DNA of 41,621 nt from Veillonella sp. CHU740 (GTDB taxonomy: Bacteria; Bacillota; Negativicutes; Veillonellales; Veillonellaceae). Both the position numbers and the translations under genes were made by a program. The notes beneath the pieces are model-generated. The model was not told where the DNA came from. It saw nothing but the letters and a program-made list of their open reading frames with translations, and did no database searches. Below are positions 1 through 9,466 of the stretch, one piece after another. Every line of letters begins with the position of its first letter. Position 1 is the first letter of the stretch. The stretch covers positions 1 to 41,621 of the forward strand of contig NZ_RQVD01000015.1 of NCBI RefSeq assembly GCF_003992055.1. The letters are read 5' to 3'.

Positions 1-138
1 ATGTGTATGCCTGGTGATAACATCACTATGAACATCGAGCTTATCACTCCAATCGCTATTGAAGAAGGCTTACGTTTCGCGATCCGCGAAGGTGGCCATA
101 CAGTAGGCGCTGGTGTTGTTACAGCTATCGAAGCATAA
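1..138 (+). CDS. tuf: Elongation factor Tu, C-terminal fragment (cut by window edge)
   Basis: This is the last 45 residues of EF-Tu, the GTPase that delivers aminoacyl-tRNA to the ribosome. The frame is open from base 1 to the TAA. It carries the domain III signature MPGDN, then [16 protein letters not shown] and TVGAGVV, which are near-invariant in bacterial EF-Tu. The GTPase domain and domain II lie upstream of the window. Its place before rpsJ is the usual end of the str operon (rpsL-rpsG-fusA-tuf) running into the S10 operon. Confidence 0.97.
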   Translation: MCMPGDNITMNIELITPIAIEEGLRFAIREGGHTVGAGVVTAIEA

Positions 139-175
139 TCTAACTGATAGATTATCTATATAAACCGTGCAATCA

Positions 176-199
176 AGGAGCGGCAGTCCTGCCGCTCTT
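176..199 (+). terminator. GC-rich hairpin between tuf and rpsJ, possible partial terminator or attenuator
   Basis: GAGCGGCA (178-185) pairs perfectly with TGCCGCTC (190-197) around the loop GTCC, and two outer pairs (one G-U) extend it to about 10 bp. It is followed by TTAGGTTGTG, not a clean T-run, so termination is likely incomplete. It could reduce read-through from the str operon into the S10 operon. A second weak hairpin (CCCT/AGGG, 232-243) follows before rpsJ. Confidence 0.45.
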
Positions 200-297
200 A
201 GGTTGTGTATAAACTATGATATAGAAGGTTGCCCTTGCGAGGGAGAATTTCTATGGAGCAGTTCATTCTGGAAATGGACGAAGGGAGATATATAACA

Positions 298-609
298 ATG
301 GCAAAACAACAAAAAATTCGTATTCGCTTAAAAGCATATGATCACAAAGCATTAGATCAAAGTGCGCAACGCATCGTAGAAGTTGCAAAACGCAATGGCG
401 CATTGGTTTCTGGACCAATTCCATTGCCAACTGAAAAAAACATTTTCACGATTCTTCGTTCTCCACATGTTAACAAAGATTCCCGTGAACAATTCGAAAT
501 GCGTACACATAAACGCTTAGTAGAAATTATTGAACCAAATTCGAAAACAGTAGATGCAATCACTCGCTTAGATTTGCCAGCTGGTGTATCTATTGAAATA
601 AAATTATAA
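298..609 (+). CDS. rpsJ: 30S ribosomal protein S10 (NusE)
   Basis: S10 sits in the head of the 30S subunit and also acts with NusB in antitermination. The 103-residue product starts [16 protein letters not shown] and has the family motif SGPIPLPT, then [14 protein letters not shown] and the MRTHKRL segment. The frame stays open upstream to 229, but the start at 298 is chosen because AAGGGAG (282-287 region) sits 10 nt before it and the length then matches the family. It is the first gene of the S10 block, 19 nt before rplC. Confidence 0.97.
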   Translation: MAKQQKIRIRLKAYDHKALDQSAQRIVEVAKRNGALVSGPIPLPTEKNIFTILRSPHVNKDSREQFEMRTHKRLVEIIEPNSKTVDAITRLDLPAGVSIEIKL

Positions 610-628
610 GAAATAAGGAGGTGCGATT

Positions 629-1270
629 ATGTCTAAAGCTATTTTGGGTAAAAAGTTAGGAATGACTCAAGTCTTCACAACTGAAGGCAAACTAGTTCCT
701 GTCACTGTAGTGGAAACTACACCTAGCGTAGTAGTGCAAGTAAAAACTGTTGAATCCGACGGTTACAATGCAGTACAGCTTGGTTACGGTTCCATTAAAG
801 AAAAACATTTAACTAAACCTGTAAAAGGCCAGTTCGATAAAGCCGGCGTAGCGCCAGTTAAATATCTTCGTGAACTTCGCCTTGCTGAAGCAACTGATTA
901 CACAGTGGGCCAAACTCTGGCAGCTGATATCTTCGCAGAAGGTGAGCTAGTAGATGTTGTGGGTACAGGTAAAGGTAAAGGTTTCGCTGGTACAATCAAG
1001 CGTCATAACTTTAGCCGTGGTCCTGAAACTCATGGTTCCAAATCTCATCGTGAACCAGGTTCCATCGGTCCAATGATCTCCGGTGGCGGCGGTAAAGTAT
1101 TTAAAGGTAAAAAACTTCCTGGACAAATGGGTGGTGGCAGAGTTACTGTACAACGTCTATCTGTTGTAAAAGTTGATACTGAACGTAACCTTTTATTAAT
1201 CAAAGGTGGCATCCCTGGTGCTAAAGGTAGCCTAGTGATGGTTCGCAACACAGTAAAACCTGTTAAATAA
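629..1270 (+). CDS. rplC: 50S ribosomal protein L3
   Basis: L3 is an early-assembly large-subunit protein whose loop approaches the peptidyl transferase centre. The 213-residue product begins MSKAILGKKLGMTQVF and contains GTGKGKGFAGTIKRHNF, GPETHGSKSHREPGSIG and VFKGKKLPGQMGG. The glutamine that PrmB methylates in E. coli L3 (in GQNQTPG) is not present at the equivalent stretch GPMISGGGG, as in other Firmicutes-type L3. AAGGAGGTG precedes the ATG. rplD follows after 25 nt. Confidence 0.98.
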   Translation: MSKAILGKKLGMTQVFTTEGKLVPVTVVETTPSVVVQVKTVESDGYNAVQLGYGSIKEKHLTKPVKGQFDKAGVAPVKYLRELRLAEATDYTVGQTLAADIFAEGELVDVVGTGKGKGFAGTIKRHNFSRGPETHGSKSHREPGSIGPMISGGGGKVFKGKKLPGQMGGGRVTVQRLSVVKVDTERNLLLIKGGIPGAKGSLVMVRNTVKPVK

Positions 1271-1295
1271 CTAATTGTCGAAAGGAGGATACATA

Positions 1296-1919
1296 ATGCC
1301 AACAGTAACTAAATACAACATGTCCGGCGCTAAGGTCGGAGAAATCCAGTTGAATGATGCAGTATTCGGTGTTGAAGTAAACGCTGCTGTTATGCATCAA
1401 GCCGTAGTTCGTCAATTGTCTAACGAACGACTTGGTACACATGCAACAAAAACTCGAGGAGAAGTACGCGGTGGCGGTAAAAAACCTTGGAGACAAAAAG
1501 GTACAGGCCGTGCTCGTGCTGGTTCTAGCCGTTCCCCAATTTGGGTAGGTGGTGGTATCACTTTTGGTCCACAACCACGTAGCTACTACAAAGCTATGCC
1601 TCGTAAAGCTAGACGCTTAGCAGTTAAATCTGCATTATCTGATAAAGTAAATAACAGCGAATTGTTCGTAATCGACGAATTGAAATTAGCTGCACCAAAA
1701 ACTAAAGAAGTATTAAACGTTCTTAACAACTTCAAAGTTGGTGACGCAAAAGTTCTTTTCATCACTGATGGTGATGTAAATGTGGAATTGTCCGCTCGTA
1801 ACATTCAAGGTGTAAAAGCGCTTCCATACACGAACATCAATATCTTCGATTTATTGCATCACGACAAACTCTTCATCGCTGAAGGTGCTATTGCAAAAAT
1901 TGAGGAGGTGCTTGGATAA
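1296..1919 (+). CDS. rplD: 50S ribosomal protein L4
   Basis: L4 binds 23S rRNA domain I and lines the nascent-peptide exit tunnel. In some bacteria it also represses its own operon. The 207-residue product starts [11 protein letters not shown]. The tunnel loop [18 protein letters not shown] and SPIWVGGG are visible around residues 60-90. The frame continues upstream to a TTG at 1275, but AAAGGAGG ends about 7 nt before the ATG at 1296, so that start is preferred. The stop TAA overlaps the rplW ATG by one base, which suggests translational coupling. Confidence 0.97.
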   Translation: MPTVTKYNMSGAKVGEIQLNDAVFGVEVNAAVMHQAVVRQLSNERLGTHATKTRGEVRGGGKKPWRQKGTGRARAGSSRSPIWVGGGITFGPQPRSYYKAMPRKARRLAVKSALSDKVNNSELFVIDELKLAAPKTKEVLNVLNNFKVGDAKVLFITDGDVNVELSARNIQGVKALPYTNINIFDLLHHDKLFIAEGAIAKIEEVLG

Positions 1920-2203
1920 TGAACAAATTTGATGTATTAATTCGTCCAATCATTACAGAAAAAACAACTTTGTTAATGCAAGAAAACAAATACACTTTCC
2001 AAGTTCCTTTGAATGCGAACAAAGTAGAAATCCGTAAAGCTGTTGAATCAATCTTCAACGTAAAAGTAGAAAAAGTAGCCACAATCCGTGTATTAGGAAA
2101 AACTAAACGCATGGGTCGCACAATGGGTAAACGTAGCGATTACAAAAAAGCTATCGTAACTCTAAAAGCTGGCGAAACTATTGAATTATTTGAAGGTGTA
2201 TAA
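1919..2203 (+). CDS. rplW: 50S ribosomal protein L23
   Basis: L23 sits at the polypeptide exit and is the docking site for trigger factor and SRP. The 94-residue product begins [20 protein letters not shown], the family N-terminus, and carries [26 protein letters not shown] and [17 protein letters not shown]. Length is typical. It overlaps the rplD stop by one base, and its ribosome binding site GAGGAGGTG lies inside the end of rplD. Confidence 0.97.
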   Translation: MNKFDVLIRPIITEKTTLLMQENKYTFQVPLNANKVEIRKAVESIFNVKVEKVATIRVLGKTKRMGRTMGKRSDYKKAIVTLKAGETIELFEGV

Positions 2204-2226
2204 GAGTCTAGTAAGGAGGCCCAATA

Positions 2227-3057
2227 ATGGCAATTAAATCATTTAAACCGTACTCCGCTGGTCGTCGGTTTATGACAGTGTCTGCCTTTACTGAAATTAC
2301 AGCAAGCAAACCTGAAAAATCCTTGCTCGCGAAAGTAACTTCTAAAGGTGGTCGTAATAACACTGGTAAAATGACAGTACGTCATCAAGGTGGCGGTCAT
2401 AAACGTCAATACCGTATTATTGACTTCAAACGTACTAAAGATAATATCCCAGCTCGCGTAGCTACAATCGAATACGATCCTAACCGTAGTGCTCGTATCG
2501 CATTGTTAAACTATGCAGATGGCGAAAAACGTTATATCATTGCTCCACATGGTCTTAAAGTGGGTGATGTAGTTTACTCCGGTCCTGAATCCGATATTAA
2601 ACCAGGTAACGCGTTACCATTGGCTAATATCCCATTGGGTACTCAAGTACACAACATCGAAATGAAAATCGGTAAAGGCGGACAAATCGTTCGTTCTGCT
2701 GGTACTTCCGCTCAATTAATGGCGAAAGAAGGCAACTACGCATTACTTCGTTTACCATCTGGTGAACTTCGTCGTGTACGTGTAGAATGCCGTGCTACAG
2801 TAGGTGTTGTATCTAACATTGACCATGAAAATATCACTATTGGTAAAGCTGGCCGTCAACGTTGGAAAGGCATTCGTCCTGGCAACCGCGGTGTTACAAT
2901 GAACCCTTGTGACCATCCACATGGTGGTGGTGAAGGTAAATCTCCAGTAGGTCGTAAACATCCTGTTACACCTTGGGGTAAACCAGCTCATGGCGTTAAA
3001 ACTCGCGATAAAAAGAAAGCTTCTAGCAAGCTAATCGTTAAACGTCGTACAAAATAG
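2227..3057 (+). CDS. rplB: 50S ribosomal protein L2
   Basis: L2 is required for subunit association and supports peptidyl transfer. The 276-residue product has the N-terminal OB-like domain ([15 protein letters not shown] near residue 55) and the C-terminal motif [12 protein letters not shown] followed by [15 protein letters not shown], which holds the conserved histidine near the peptidyl transferase centre. Length matches the family (about 275). A strong AAGGAGG precedes the ATG. Confidence 0.98.
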   Translation: MAIKSFKPYSAGRRFMTVSAFTEITASKPEKSLLAKVTSKGGRNNTGKMTVRHQGGGHKRQYRIIDFKRTKDNIPARVATIEYDPNRSARIALLNYADGEKRYIIAPHGLKVGDVVYSGPESDIKPGNALPLANIPLGTQVHNIEMKIGKGGQIVRSAGTSAQLMAKEGNYALLRLPSGELRRVRVECRATVGVVSNIDHENITIGKAGRQRWKGIRPGNRGVTMNPCDHPHGGGEGKSPVGRKHPVTPWGKPAHGVKTRDKKKASSKLIVKRRTK

Positions 3058-3079
3058 GATATAGGAAGGAGATATAACA

Positions 3080-3361
3080 GTGTCCAGATCAATTAAAAAA
3101 GGCCCTTTTGTCGCAGAATCTCTTCTGAAGAAAATTGATGCCTTAAATGAAACTAATGATAAAAAAGTAGTAAAAACCTGGTCCCGTGCATCTACTATTT
3201 TCCCACAATTTGTAGGCCATACGATTGCTGTGCATGATGGTCGCAAACATGTACCTGTATTCATTACAGAAGATATGGTAGGTCATAAATTAGGTGAGTT
3301 CGCTCCTACACGTACTTATAAAGGACATGGTAAGGACGAAAAAACTACAGGCAGAAAATAG
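3080..3361 (+). CDS. rpsS: 30S ribosomal protein S19
   Basis: S19 forms a complex with S13 in the 30S head and contacts A-site tRNA. The 93-residue product starts at a GTG ([11 protein letters not shown]) with GAAGGAG about 8 nt upstream. It contains [28 protein letters not shown] and ends in the basic [12 protein letters not shown] tail. The GTG is the only start consistent with the family N-terminus. rplV follows after 11 nt. Confidence 0.97.
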   Translation: MSRSIKKGPFVAESLLKKIDALNETNDKKVVKTWSRASTIFPQFVGHTIAVHDGRKHVPVFITEDMVGHKLGEFAPTRTYKGHGKDEKTTGRK

Positions 3362-3372
3362 GAGGATTTAAC

Positions 3373-3708
3373 ATGGAAGCAAAAGCAATCGCTAGACATA
3401 TTCGTATTGCGCCTCGTAAAATCCGCATCGTTGCAGATTTAGTGCGCGGTAAAAACATCGGCGAAGCATTTGCCATCTTGAAGTTTACTCCGAAAGTTGG
3501 CGCCGATGTAGTAACTAAAGTTTTGACATCTGCTATTGCAAATGCAGAACACAATTTTGATATGAATGTAGATAATCTTTATGTGTCCGAGATCTTCGTT
3601 GATCAAGGCCCAACAATGAAACGCATTCATCCTCGTTCCCGTGGACAGGCTTTCAAAATTTTGAAACGTTCTAGCCACGTAACAGTAGTTGTTAAAGAAA
3701 GAGCTTAA
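3373..3708 (+). CDS. rplV: 50S ribosomal protein L22
   Basis: L22 reaches from the outer surface into the exit tunnel, where its hairpin forms part of the constriction with L4. The 111-residue product begins [18 protein letters not shown], then [13 protein letters not shown], and carries the tunnel hairpin segment with PRSRGQAF near residues 88-95. Macrolide-resistance changes map to this hairpin in other species; no unusual insertion is seen here. AGGAGG lies before the ATG. Confidence 0.97.
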   Translation: MEAKAIARHIRIAPRKIRIVADLVRGKNIGEAFAILKFTPKVGADVVTKVLTSAIANAEHNFDMNVDNLYVSEIFVDQGPTMKRIHPRSRGQAFKILKRSSHVTVVVKERA

Positions 3709-3726
3709 TCGAAGGAGGGAAACAGA

Positions 3727-4392
3727 GTGGGTCAAAAAGTAAATCCACATGGCTTGCGTGTTGGTATCGTAAAAGATTGGGACGCAAAATGGTATGCTGA
3801 TAAAGATTTCGCATCTAACCTTCATGAAGACGTTAAAATTCGTAACTTCTTGAAGAAAACACTTTTCATTGCTGGTATTTCCCGCATTGAAATTGAGCGT
3901 ACAAATAAACGTATTAAATTAACAATCCACACAGCTAAACCAGGTATGGTTATCGGTAAAGGTGGACAAGGTATCGAAGATATCCGTAAAGAATTAAAAC
4001 GTTTCACAGATAAACAAATCGATGTAAATATTGCTGAAATTAAACAAGTAGACATGGAAGCTCAACTTGTTGCTGAAAGCATTGCGGGACAATTGGAACG
4101 CCGTGTAAGCTTCCGTCGCGCAATGAAACAAGCAGTTGGACGTACTATGCGTTTAGGCGCTAAAGGTATCAAAGTAATGGTATCCGGTCGTCTTGGCGGT
4201 GCAGAGATCGCTCGTAGCGAATCTTACCGTGAAGGTTCCATTCCACTTCACACACTTCGTGCTAATATCGACTATGCAACAGCAGAAGCACATACAACAT
4301 ATGGTTGCATCGGTATTAAAGTATGGATCTACAAAGGTGAAGTTTTGCCAGAAGCTAAACAAACATCTAAAAAGGAAGAAGGTGACAACTAA
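3727..4392 (+). CDS. rpsC: 30S ribosomal protein S3
   Basis: S3 forms part of the mRNA entry channel. The 221-residue product starts at GTG ([14 protein letters not shown]), preceded by GAAGGAGGG. The type II KH domain shows its GxxG loop in [11 protein letters not shown] (about residues 74-84). The C-terminal domain has [21 protein letters not shown] and [12 protein letters not shown]. The stop TAA overlaps the rplP ATG by one base. Confidence 0.98.
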   Translation: MGQKVNPHGLRVGIVKDWDAKWYADKDFASNLHEDVKIRNFLKKTLFIAGISRIEIERTNKRIKLTIHTAKPGMVIGKGGQGIEDIRKELKRFTDKQIDVNIAEIKQVDMEAQLVAESIAGQLERRVSFRRAMKQAVGRTMRLGAKGIKVMVSGRLGGAEIARSESYREGSIPLHTLRANIDYATAEAHTTYGCIGIKVWIYKGEVLPEAKQTSKKEEGDN

Positions 4393-4829
4393 TGCTAATT
4401 CCAAAGCGCGTAAAACATCGTAAACAATTCCGCGGTCGTATGAAAGGCCGTGCAATGCGTGGTAACAAAGTTGCTCATGGTGATTTCGGTTTAGTAGCAT
4501 TAGAGCCATCTTGGATCACAAACCGTCAAATCGAAGCAGCCCGTATTGCTATGACACGTTACATTAAACGTGGTGGTAAAGTTTGGATTAAAATTTTCCC
4601 TGATAAACCAATCACTGCAAAACCAGCAGGCGTTCGTATGGGTTCCGGTAAAGGTTCTCCAGAAAAATGGGTAGCAGTAGTTCGCCCAGGACGTGTAATG
4701 TTTGAAATGAACGGAGTGGCAGAAGAAGTGGCTCGTGAAGCTATGCGTCTTGCAAGCCATAAACTTCCAATCAAAACGAAGTTCGTTGTTAAGGGTAAAG
4801 AATTGGGTGGTGACGTAAATGAAGGTTAA
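4392..4829 (+). CDS. rplP: 50S ribosomal protein L16
   Basis: L16 helps position A-site tRNA. The 145-residue product starts [19 protein letters not shown] and carries [22 protein letters not shown] and [22 protein letters not shown], all diagnostic. It starts inside the rpsC stop codon, and its 3' end overlaps rpmC by 11 nt, so the three genes are probably translationally coupled. Confidence 0.98.
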   Translation: MLIPKRVKHRKQFRGRMKGRAMRGNKVAHGDFGLVALEPSWITNRQIEAARIAMTRYIKRGGKVWIKIFPDKPITAKPAGVRMGSGKGSPEKWVAVVRPGRVMFEMNGVAEEVAREAMRLASHKLPIKTKFVVKGKELGGDVNEG

Positions 4830-5019
4830 TGACATTCGCAATTTGAGCGCTGCCGAGTTGAACACTAAAGTTTCCGAATTGAAAGAAGAGTTGTTTAACC
4901 TACGTTTTCAACTCGCTACTGGTCAATTAGAAAATCCAATGCGTATCCGTGAAGTTAAAAAAACTATCGCTCGTATCAAAACTGTACAACGAGAAGAAGA
5001 AATTAAAGGTAACGCATAA
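4819..5019 (+). CDS. rpmC: 50S ribosomal protein L29
   Basis: L29 is a small all-helical protein near the exit tunnel, next to L23. The 66-residue product starts [14 protein letters not shown] and has the [36 protein letters not shown] signature in two helices. It overlaps rplP by 11 nt. GGGTGGTG inside rplP serves as the likely ribosome binding site. Confidence 0.97.
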   Translation: MKVNDIRNLSAAELNTKVSELKEELFNLRFQLATGQLENPMRIREVKKTIARIKTVQREEEIKGNA

Positions 5020-5058
5020 TAACAAATTTTGTTTGGATTGAATAGGAGGCTTAAAGTC

Positions 5059-5319
5059 GTGGCAGAAGTAAGAAATGTACGAAAAGCACGTGTAGGTAAA
5101 GTTGTAAGCAACAAAATGGATAAAACAGTTGTTGTACAAATCGATCGTAAAGTACCTCACGAATTATATAGCAAGCCAATGGTAACAAGCAAACGTTTTA
5201 AAGCTCATGATGAAAATAACGAATGCTTAGTTGGCGATATCGTAAAAATCGTAGAAACTCGTCCATTATCTAAAGATAAACGTTGGAGAGTTGTAGAAAT
5301 TATTGAAAGACAAAAATAA
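5059..5319 (+). CDS. rpsQ: 30S ribosomal protein S17
   Basis: S17 is a primary 16S rRNA binder with an OB fold. The 86-residue product begins at GTG ([26 protein letters not shown]). It carries [33 protein letters not shown], the family core. The frame is open upstream to 5029, but AGGAGG at about 5044-5049 and the family N-terminus select the GTG at 5059. It is the last gene of the S10 block. Confidence 0.96.
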   Translation: MAEVRNVRKARVGKVVSNKMDKTVVVQIDRKVPHELYSKPMVTSKRFKAHDENNECLVGDIVKIVETRPLSKDKRWRVVEIIERQK

Positions 5320-5343
5320 TCAGTGATGTAAGGAGGAAAAGTC

Positions 5344-5712
5344 ATGATCCAGCAACAAACAATTTTGAATGTTGCCGATAACACTGGTGCGAAACGCATT
5401 ATGTGCATCCAAGTGATGGGCGGTTCTTACCGTAAATTTGGCAATATTGGTGACGTAATCGTTGCTTCTGTAAAAGATGCATCACCCGGTGGCGTTGTCA
5501 AGAAAGGCGACGTAGTTAAAGCCGTTATTGTTCGTTCTAAAAAAGGCATCCGTCGTCAAGATGGTTCCTATATCCGTTTCGATGAGAACGCTGCTGTAGT
5601 TATTAAAGACGACAAAAGCCCTCGCGGAACACGTATTTTCGGACCTGTAGCAAGAGAACTTCGTGAAAAAGACTTCATGAAAATTATCTCCCTTGCTCCA
5701 GAAGTGTTATAA
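5344..5712 (+). CDS. rplN: 50S ribosomal protein L14
   Basis: L14 lies at the subunit interface and is also the binding site of the silencing factor RsfS. The 122-residue product begins [27 protein letters not shown] and includes [15 protein letters not shown] and [14 protein letters not shown]. Length is exactly typical. It opens the spc block, with AAGGAGG before the ATG. Confidence 0.98.
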   Translation: MIQQQTILNVADNTGAKRIMCIQVMGGSYRKFGNIGDVIVASVKDASPGGVVKKGDVVKAVIVRSKKGIRRQDGSYIRFDENAAVVIKDDKSPRGTRIFGPVARELREKDFMKIISLAPEVL

Positions 5713-5728
5713 GAAGGAGGAGCTCAAC

Positions 5729-6046
5729 ATGTCCCAAAAACTACATGTTAAAAAAGGTGATACAGTTGTTGTTATCTCCGGCAAGGAAAAAGGTAAACAA
5801 GGCGAAATCATCGCTGTTGATATCAAAAAAGAACGAGTAACTGTAAAAGGTCTTAACCTAGTTAAACGTCATACGAAACCTAGCCAAGCGAACCCTCAAG
5901 GTGGCATCATCGAAAAAGAAGGTACAATCCATGCTTCTAACGTAATGGTGTTAGATCCTGAGCAAAAAGTTCCAACTCGTACTAAAAAAGTTGAGGAAAA
6001 TGGTTCTTTAGTTCGTGTAGCTGTTAAAAGTGGCGCTAAACTTTAA
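5729..6046 (+). CDS. rplX: 50S ribosomal protein L24
   Basis: L24 initiates large-subunit assembly. The 105-residue product begins [27 protein letters not shown], which is the KOW motif, followed by [22 protein letters not shown]. The frame extends upstream into the rplN end (5693), but GAAGGAGGAG ends 7-8 nt before the ATG at 5729 and gives the family N-terminus. Confidence 0.96.
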   Translation: MSQKLHVKKGDTVVVISGKEKGKQGEIIAVDIKKERVTVKGLNLVKRHTKPSQANPQGGIIEKEGTIHASNVMVLDPEQKVPTRTKKVEENGSLVRVAVKSGAKL

Positions 6047-6074
6047 TTGATAAGGAAAGGAGGTCTTTTACAAA

Positions 6075-6614
6075 ATGTCTCGTTTACAAGAAAAATATAC
6101 TTCTGAAATTAAGAAGGCTTTACAAGAGAAATTCCAATATGGAAACGTAATGGAAATTCCTAAATTAGAAAAAATCGTAATCAATATCGGCGTAGGCGAT
6201 GCTGTTGGTAACTCCAAAGCATTGGATTCTGCTGTTAAAGATTTAGAAATCATTGCTGGTCAAAAACCAGTTGTAACTCGCGCGAAAAAATCCATTGCGA
6301 ACTTCAAAGTTCGTGAAGGTATGCCTCTTGGCACAAAAGTAACTCTTCGTGGCGAACGCATGTACGAATTCCTCGATAAATTGATTAATGCGGCATTGCC
6401 TCGCGTACGTGACTTCCGTGGTATCAGCGCTAAAGCGTTTGACGGCCGTGGTAACTACGCATTAGGCCTTAAAGAGCAATTAATCTTCCCTGAAATCGAA
6501 TACGATCAAGTTGAACGTGTTACAGGTATGGATATCATCTTCGTAACAACAGCTAACACTGACGAAGAAGCTCGTGAATTATTGGCACAATTCGGCATGC
6601 CTTTTGAAAAATAA
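6075..6614 (+). CDS. rplE: 50S ribosomal protein L5
   Basis: L5 binds 5S rRNA in the central protuberance and contacts P-site tRNA. The 179-residue product has [73 protein letters not shown] and a C-terminal [24 protein letters not shown] lies 12 nt before the ATG. rpsN follows after 17 nt. Confidence 0.98.
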   Translation: MSRLQEKYTSEIKKALQEKFQYGNVMEIPKLEKIVINIGVGDAVGNSKALDSAVKDLEIIAGQKPVVTRAKKSIANFKVREGMPLGTKVTLRGERMYEFLDKLINAALPRVRDFRGISAKAFDGRGNYALGLKEQLIFPEIEYDQVERVTGMDIIFVTTANTDEEARELLAQFGMPFEK

Positions 6615-6631
6615 TTAGGAGGAAACGATAG

Positions 6632-6901
6632 ATGGCTAAAAAATCTATGATCGAACGTGAGAAAAAACGTGCACGTATCGTTGCAAAATATGCAGCAAAA
6701 CGCGAAGCGTTAAAAGCAGCAGGCGATTATGAAGGTTTATCCAAATTACCTGCCAACGCATCCCCAACACGCTTGCACAATCGTTGCAACTTAACAGGTC
6801 GTCCTCATGGTTATATGCGTAAATTCGGTATTAGCCGTATTGCGTTCCGTGAATTGGCGTACAAAGGACAAATCCCTGGCGTGAAAAAAGCTAGTTGGTA
6901 A
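6632..6901 (+). CDS. rpsN: 30S ribosomal protein S14, long zinc-free type
   Basis: S14 joins the 30S head late in assembly. The 89-residue product begins [21 protein letters not shown] and ends in [23 protein letters not shown] and GVKKASW. It lacks the paired CxxC motifs of the 61-residue zinc type that is standard in the spc operon of Bacillus, and it has only one cysteine. It is therefore the zinc-independent form, encoded at the canonical location. Confidence 0.96.
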   Translation: MAKKSMIEREKKRARIVAKYAAKREALKAAGDYEGLSKLPANASPTRLHNRCNLTGRPHGYMRKFGISRIAFRELAYKGQIPGVKKASW

Positions 6902-6929
6902 TAGGATAACGAGAGGAGGTTTTTAGAAG

Positions 6930-7328
6930 ATGGTAATGACAGATCCAATTGCGGATATGCTGACTCGCATCCGTAATGCAAACTCTGCACTTCATGAAAC
7001 AGTTGAAATCCCTGCTTCTAAAATGAAGGCTGCTGTATTAGCTATCCTTAAAGACGAAGGTTTCGTTAAGGAAGTTGAAACAGTTGAAAATGAAAAACAT
7101 GCTACTTTGAAAGTAACATTGAAATATGGTTCTAATAATGAAAAAGTAATTACCGGTATTAAACGTATCTCTAAACCAGGCCTACGTGTATACGCGAAAA
7201 AGGAAGAACTTCCTCGTGTACTTGGCGGTTTAGGTATTGCAGTTATTTCTACATCTAAAGGCATTATGAGCGACAAACAAGCTCGTAAAGAAGGCTTAGG
7301 TGGCGAAGTAATTGCTTACGTATGGTAA
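6930..7328 (+). CDS. rpsH: 30S ribosomal protein S8
   Basis: S8 is a primary 16S rRNA binder and represses the spc operon in E. coli. The 132-residue product has [30 protein letters not shown] and the C-terminal signature [37 protein letters not shown] codons at 6930 and 6936 are both possible. The first is preferred because AGGAGG ends 10 nt before it, against 16 nt for the second. Confidence 0.97.
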   Translation: MVMTDPIADMLTRIRNANSALHETVEIPASKMKAAVLAILKDEGFVKEVETVENEKHATLKVTLKYGSNNEKVITGIKRISKPGLRVYAKKEELPRVLGGLGIAVISTSKGIMSDKQARKEGLGGEVIAYVW

Positions 7329-7352
7329 TCATAGCAATAGGAGGTAGAAAGA

Positions 7353-7898
7353 ATGTCACGTGTCGGTAGAATGCCTATCGAGATCCCAGCTGGCGTAACA
7401 GTATCTCAAAACGAGCATACGTTAACAGTTAAGGGTGCAAAAGGTGAATTAACTCGTACTTTCCATCCAGACATCAACATTACTGTAGAAAATAACGTAA
7501 TCACAGTAACTCGTCCTAGCGATGGAAAAGAACACCGTTCTTTACACGGTTTAACTCGTGCTCTTGTTGCAAATATGGTAACAGGCGTACATGAAGGCTT
7601 TACTAAAACTTTAGAAATCAATGGCGTTGGTTACAGAGCAGCTAAGCAAGGTAACAAACTTGCTTTAACATTGGGCTTCTCCCATCCAGTTGAGATGGAA
7701 GCTCCTGCTGGTATTACAATCGAAGTTCCAGCTCCTAATAAAATCGTTGTTACAGGCGCAGACAAAGAAGTTGTTGGTGCAGTAGCAGCTGATATCCGTA
7801 AATGGAGAAAACCAGAACCTTACAAAGGTAAAGGTATCCGTTACGAAGGCGAAGTTGTTCGTCGTAAAGCAGGTAAAGCTGGCGCTAAAGGTAAGTAA
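7353..7898 (+). CDS. rplF: 50S ribosomal protein L6
   Basis: L6 lies near the sarcin-ricin loop and is needed for GTPase factor function. The 181-residue product begins [17 protein letters not shown], has two repeated alpha-beta domains, and carries the C-terminal signature [28 protein letters not shown]. Length is typical. AGGAGG precedes the ATG. Confidence 0.98.
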   Translation: MSRVGRMPIEIPAGVTVSQNEHTLTVKGAKGELTRTFHPDINITVENNVITVTRPSDGKEHRSLHGLTRALVANMVTGVHEGFTKTLEINGVGYRAAKQGNKLALTLGFSHPVEMEAPAGITIEVPAPNKIVVTGADKEVVGAVAADIRKWRKPEPYKGKGIRYEGEVVRRKAGKAGAKGK

Positions 7899-7929
7899 TA
7901 ACAGTTTACATTAGAAAGGAGTGGACATC

Positions 7930-8292
7930 TTGGCAGGAACATCCAAACGCAAAATTGCTCGTGCAAAACGTCATTTACGTTTACGTCGTCACATTTCCGG
8001 TACGGCTGCACGTCCTCGCTTGAACGTATTCCGTTCTCTAAGCAATATTTATGCTCAAGTCATTGATGACGTAGCTGGCAAAACAATCGTATCTGCTAGC
8101 TCTCAAGATAAAGAATTAAATCTTTCCTACGGCGGTAACGTAGCTGCTGCTAAAGCAGTTGGTGAAGCTGTTGCGAAAAAAGCAATCGCTGCAGGTATCG
8201 ATACAGTAGTATTCGATCGCGGTGGTTACATTTATCATGGTCGTGTAGCAGCCCTTGCAGAAGGCGCTCGTGAAGCAGGCTTAAAATTCTAA
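7930..8292 (+). CDS. rplR: 50S ribosomal protein L18
   Basis: L18 binds 5S rRNA together with L5. The 120-residue product has [42 protein letters not shown] and the C-terminal GREA-type ending [19 protein letters not shown] at 7930 is chosen as start because AAAGGAG ends about 8 nt upstream. A GTG at 7921 lies inside that ribosome binding site and is less likely. A TTG start is unusual among its neighbours and may lower initiation. Confidence 0.9.
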   Translation: MAGTSKRKIARAKRHLRLRRHISGTAARPRLNVFRSLSNIYAQVIDDVAGKTIVSASSQDKELNLSYGGNVAAAKAVGEAVAKKAIAAGIDTVVFDRGGYIYHGRVAALAEGAREAGLKF

Positions 8293-8310
8293 GAAGGAGG
8301 AACTATAGAC

Positions 8311-8811
8311 ATGGCAAGAATTGATTACACAACTCTTGATCTTAAAGAAAGAGTAGTATTCATCAACCGCGTAGCCAAAGTTGTAAAAGGTGGTCGTCGT
8401 TTTTCCTTCAGCGCCCTTGTAGTTGTTGGTGATGGCAACGGTCATGTAGGTGTTGGCTTAGGTAAAGCTGCGGAAGTACCTGATGCAATCCGTAAAGGTA
8501 TTGATGATGCTAAGAAAAACCTTATTCATGTTGTTATTAAAAATGGTACAATCCCTCACACAGTTACAGGAACATTCGGCGCAGGCCGCGTATTCTTGAA
8601 ACCAGCTGCTGAAGGTACTGGAGTTATCGCTGGTGGCCCAGTTCGTGCCGTATTGGAATTAGTAGGTGTTCGCAACATCTTGACTAAATCCTTGGGATCT
8701 TCTAACCCTAACAACATGGTTCGCGCAACACTAGAAGGTTTATCTCAATTGAAACGAGCTCAAGACGTAGCTGCACTTCGTGGCAAAACTCTTGAAGAAA
8801 TTTACGGTTAA
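8311..8811 (+). CDS. rpsE: 30S ribosomal protein S5
   Basis: S5 contributes to decoding fidelity and mRNA unwinding at the entry tunnel. The 166-residue product has the dsRNA-binding-like N-terminal domain ([42 protein letters not shown]) and the C-terminal domain with [36 protein letters not shown] precedes the ATG. Spectinomycin-loop residues look ordinary. Confidence 0.98.
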   Translation: MARIDYTTLDLKERVVFINRVAKVVKGGRRFSFSALVVVGDGNGHVGVGLGKAAEVPDAIRKGIDDAKKNLIHVVIKNGTIPHTVTGTFGAGRVFLKPAAEGTGVIAGGPVRAVLELVGVRNILTKSLGSSNPNNMVRATLEGLSQLKRAQDVAALRGKTLEEIYG

Positions 8812-8825
8812 TAAGGAGACCTATG

Positions 8826-9005
8826 ATGGCACAAGTTAAAGTAACATTAACAAAAAGCTTAATCGGTCGTCCTGCAGATCAACGTGCGACTGTTAAAGCT
8901 CTTGGATTGAAAAAAACTAACTCTCAAGTAGTTAAAGAAGTAACACCTCAAATCGAAGGTATGCTTCATAAAGTAAGACATTTAGTAAAAGTAGAAGAAG
9001 TATAA
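8826..9005 (+). CDS. rpmD: 50S ribosomal protein L30
   Basis: This is the short bacterial L30 (59 residues): [20 protein letters not shown], then [14 protein letters not shown] and the end [14 protein letters not shown]. Two adjacent ATG codons (8823, 8826) are possible. AAGGAG ends at 8818, which gives 7 nt to the second and 4 nt to the first, so 8826 is preferred. It lies between rpsE and rplO as in most bacteria. Confidence 0.95.
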   Translation: MAQVKVTLTKSLIGRPADQRATVKALGLKKTNSQVVKEVTPQIEGMLHKVRHLVKVEEV

Positions 9006-9024
9006 TAGATAAGGAGGTGCACGA

Positions 9025-9465
9025 ATGAAACTTCATGAATTAGCTCCGGCTGCAGGTTCCAAAAAAACTCGTACTCGTGTAGGTCGTGGTCTTGGATCCG
9101 GTTTAGGTAAAACTTCCGGTCGTGGTCAAAAAGGTCAAAATTCTCGTAGTGGTGGCGGTGTGCGCACTGGCTTCGAAGGTGGCCAAATGCCTCTTTATCG
9201 TCGTTTACCAAAACGTGGTTTCAAAAATATCTTTGCACTTCAATATGCAGAAGTTAATGTATCCCAATTGAATCGTTTCGAAGACGGTGCAACTGTTGAT
9301 CCAGTAGCTCTTATTGAAGCTGGTATTTTGAAAAATGTACGTGATGGTATCCGTATCCTTGGTAACGGAACTTTAGAACGTAAATTAACTGTTATCGCTA
9401 ACGGTTTCACAAAATCTGCAGTAGAAAAAATCGAAGCAGCAGGTGGAAAAGTAGAGGTGATCTAG
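9025..9465 (+). CDS. rplO: 50S ribosomal protein L15
   Basis: L15 is a late-assembly protein with a long glycine-rich extension. The 146-residue product begins [22 protein letters not shown] and continues [42 protein letters not shown], then [12 protein letters not shown] at the C-terminus. AAGGAGGTG is the binding site. It ends one base before the secY GTG. Confidence 0.98.
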   Translation: MKLHELAPAAGSKKTRTRVGRGLGSGLGKTSGRGQKGQNSRSGGGVRTGFEGGQMPLYRRLPKRGFKNIFALQYAEVNVSQLNRFEDGATVDPVALIEAGILKNVRDGIRILGNGTLERKLTVIANGFTKSAVEKIEAAGGKVEVI

Positions 9466-9466
9466 G

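Noticed and set aside
229-297. Longer S10 start extending the protein by 23 residues
   Set aside because: The extra residues do not resemble S10. A good ribosome binding site precedes the ATG at 298, and the length from there matches the family.
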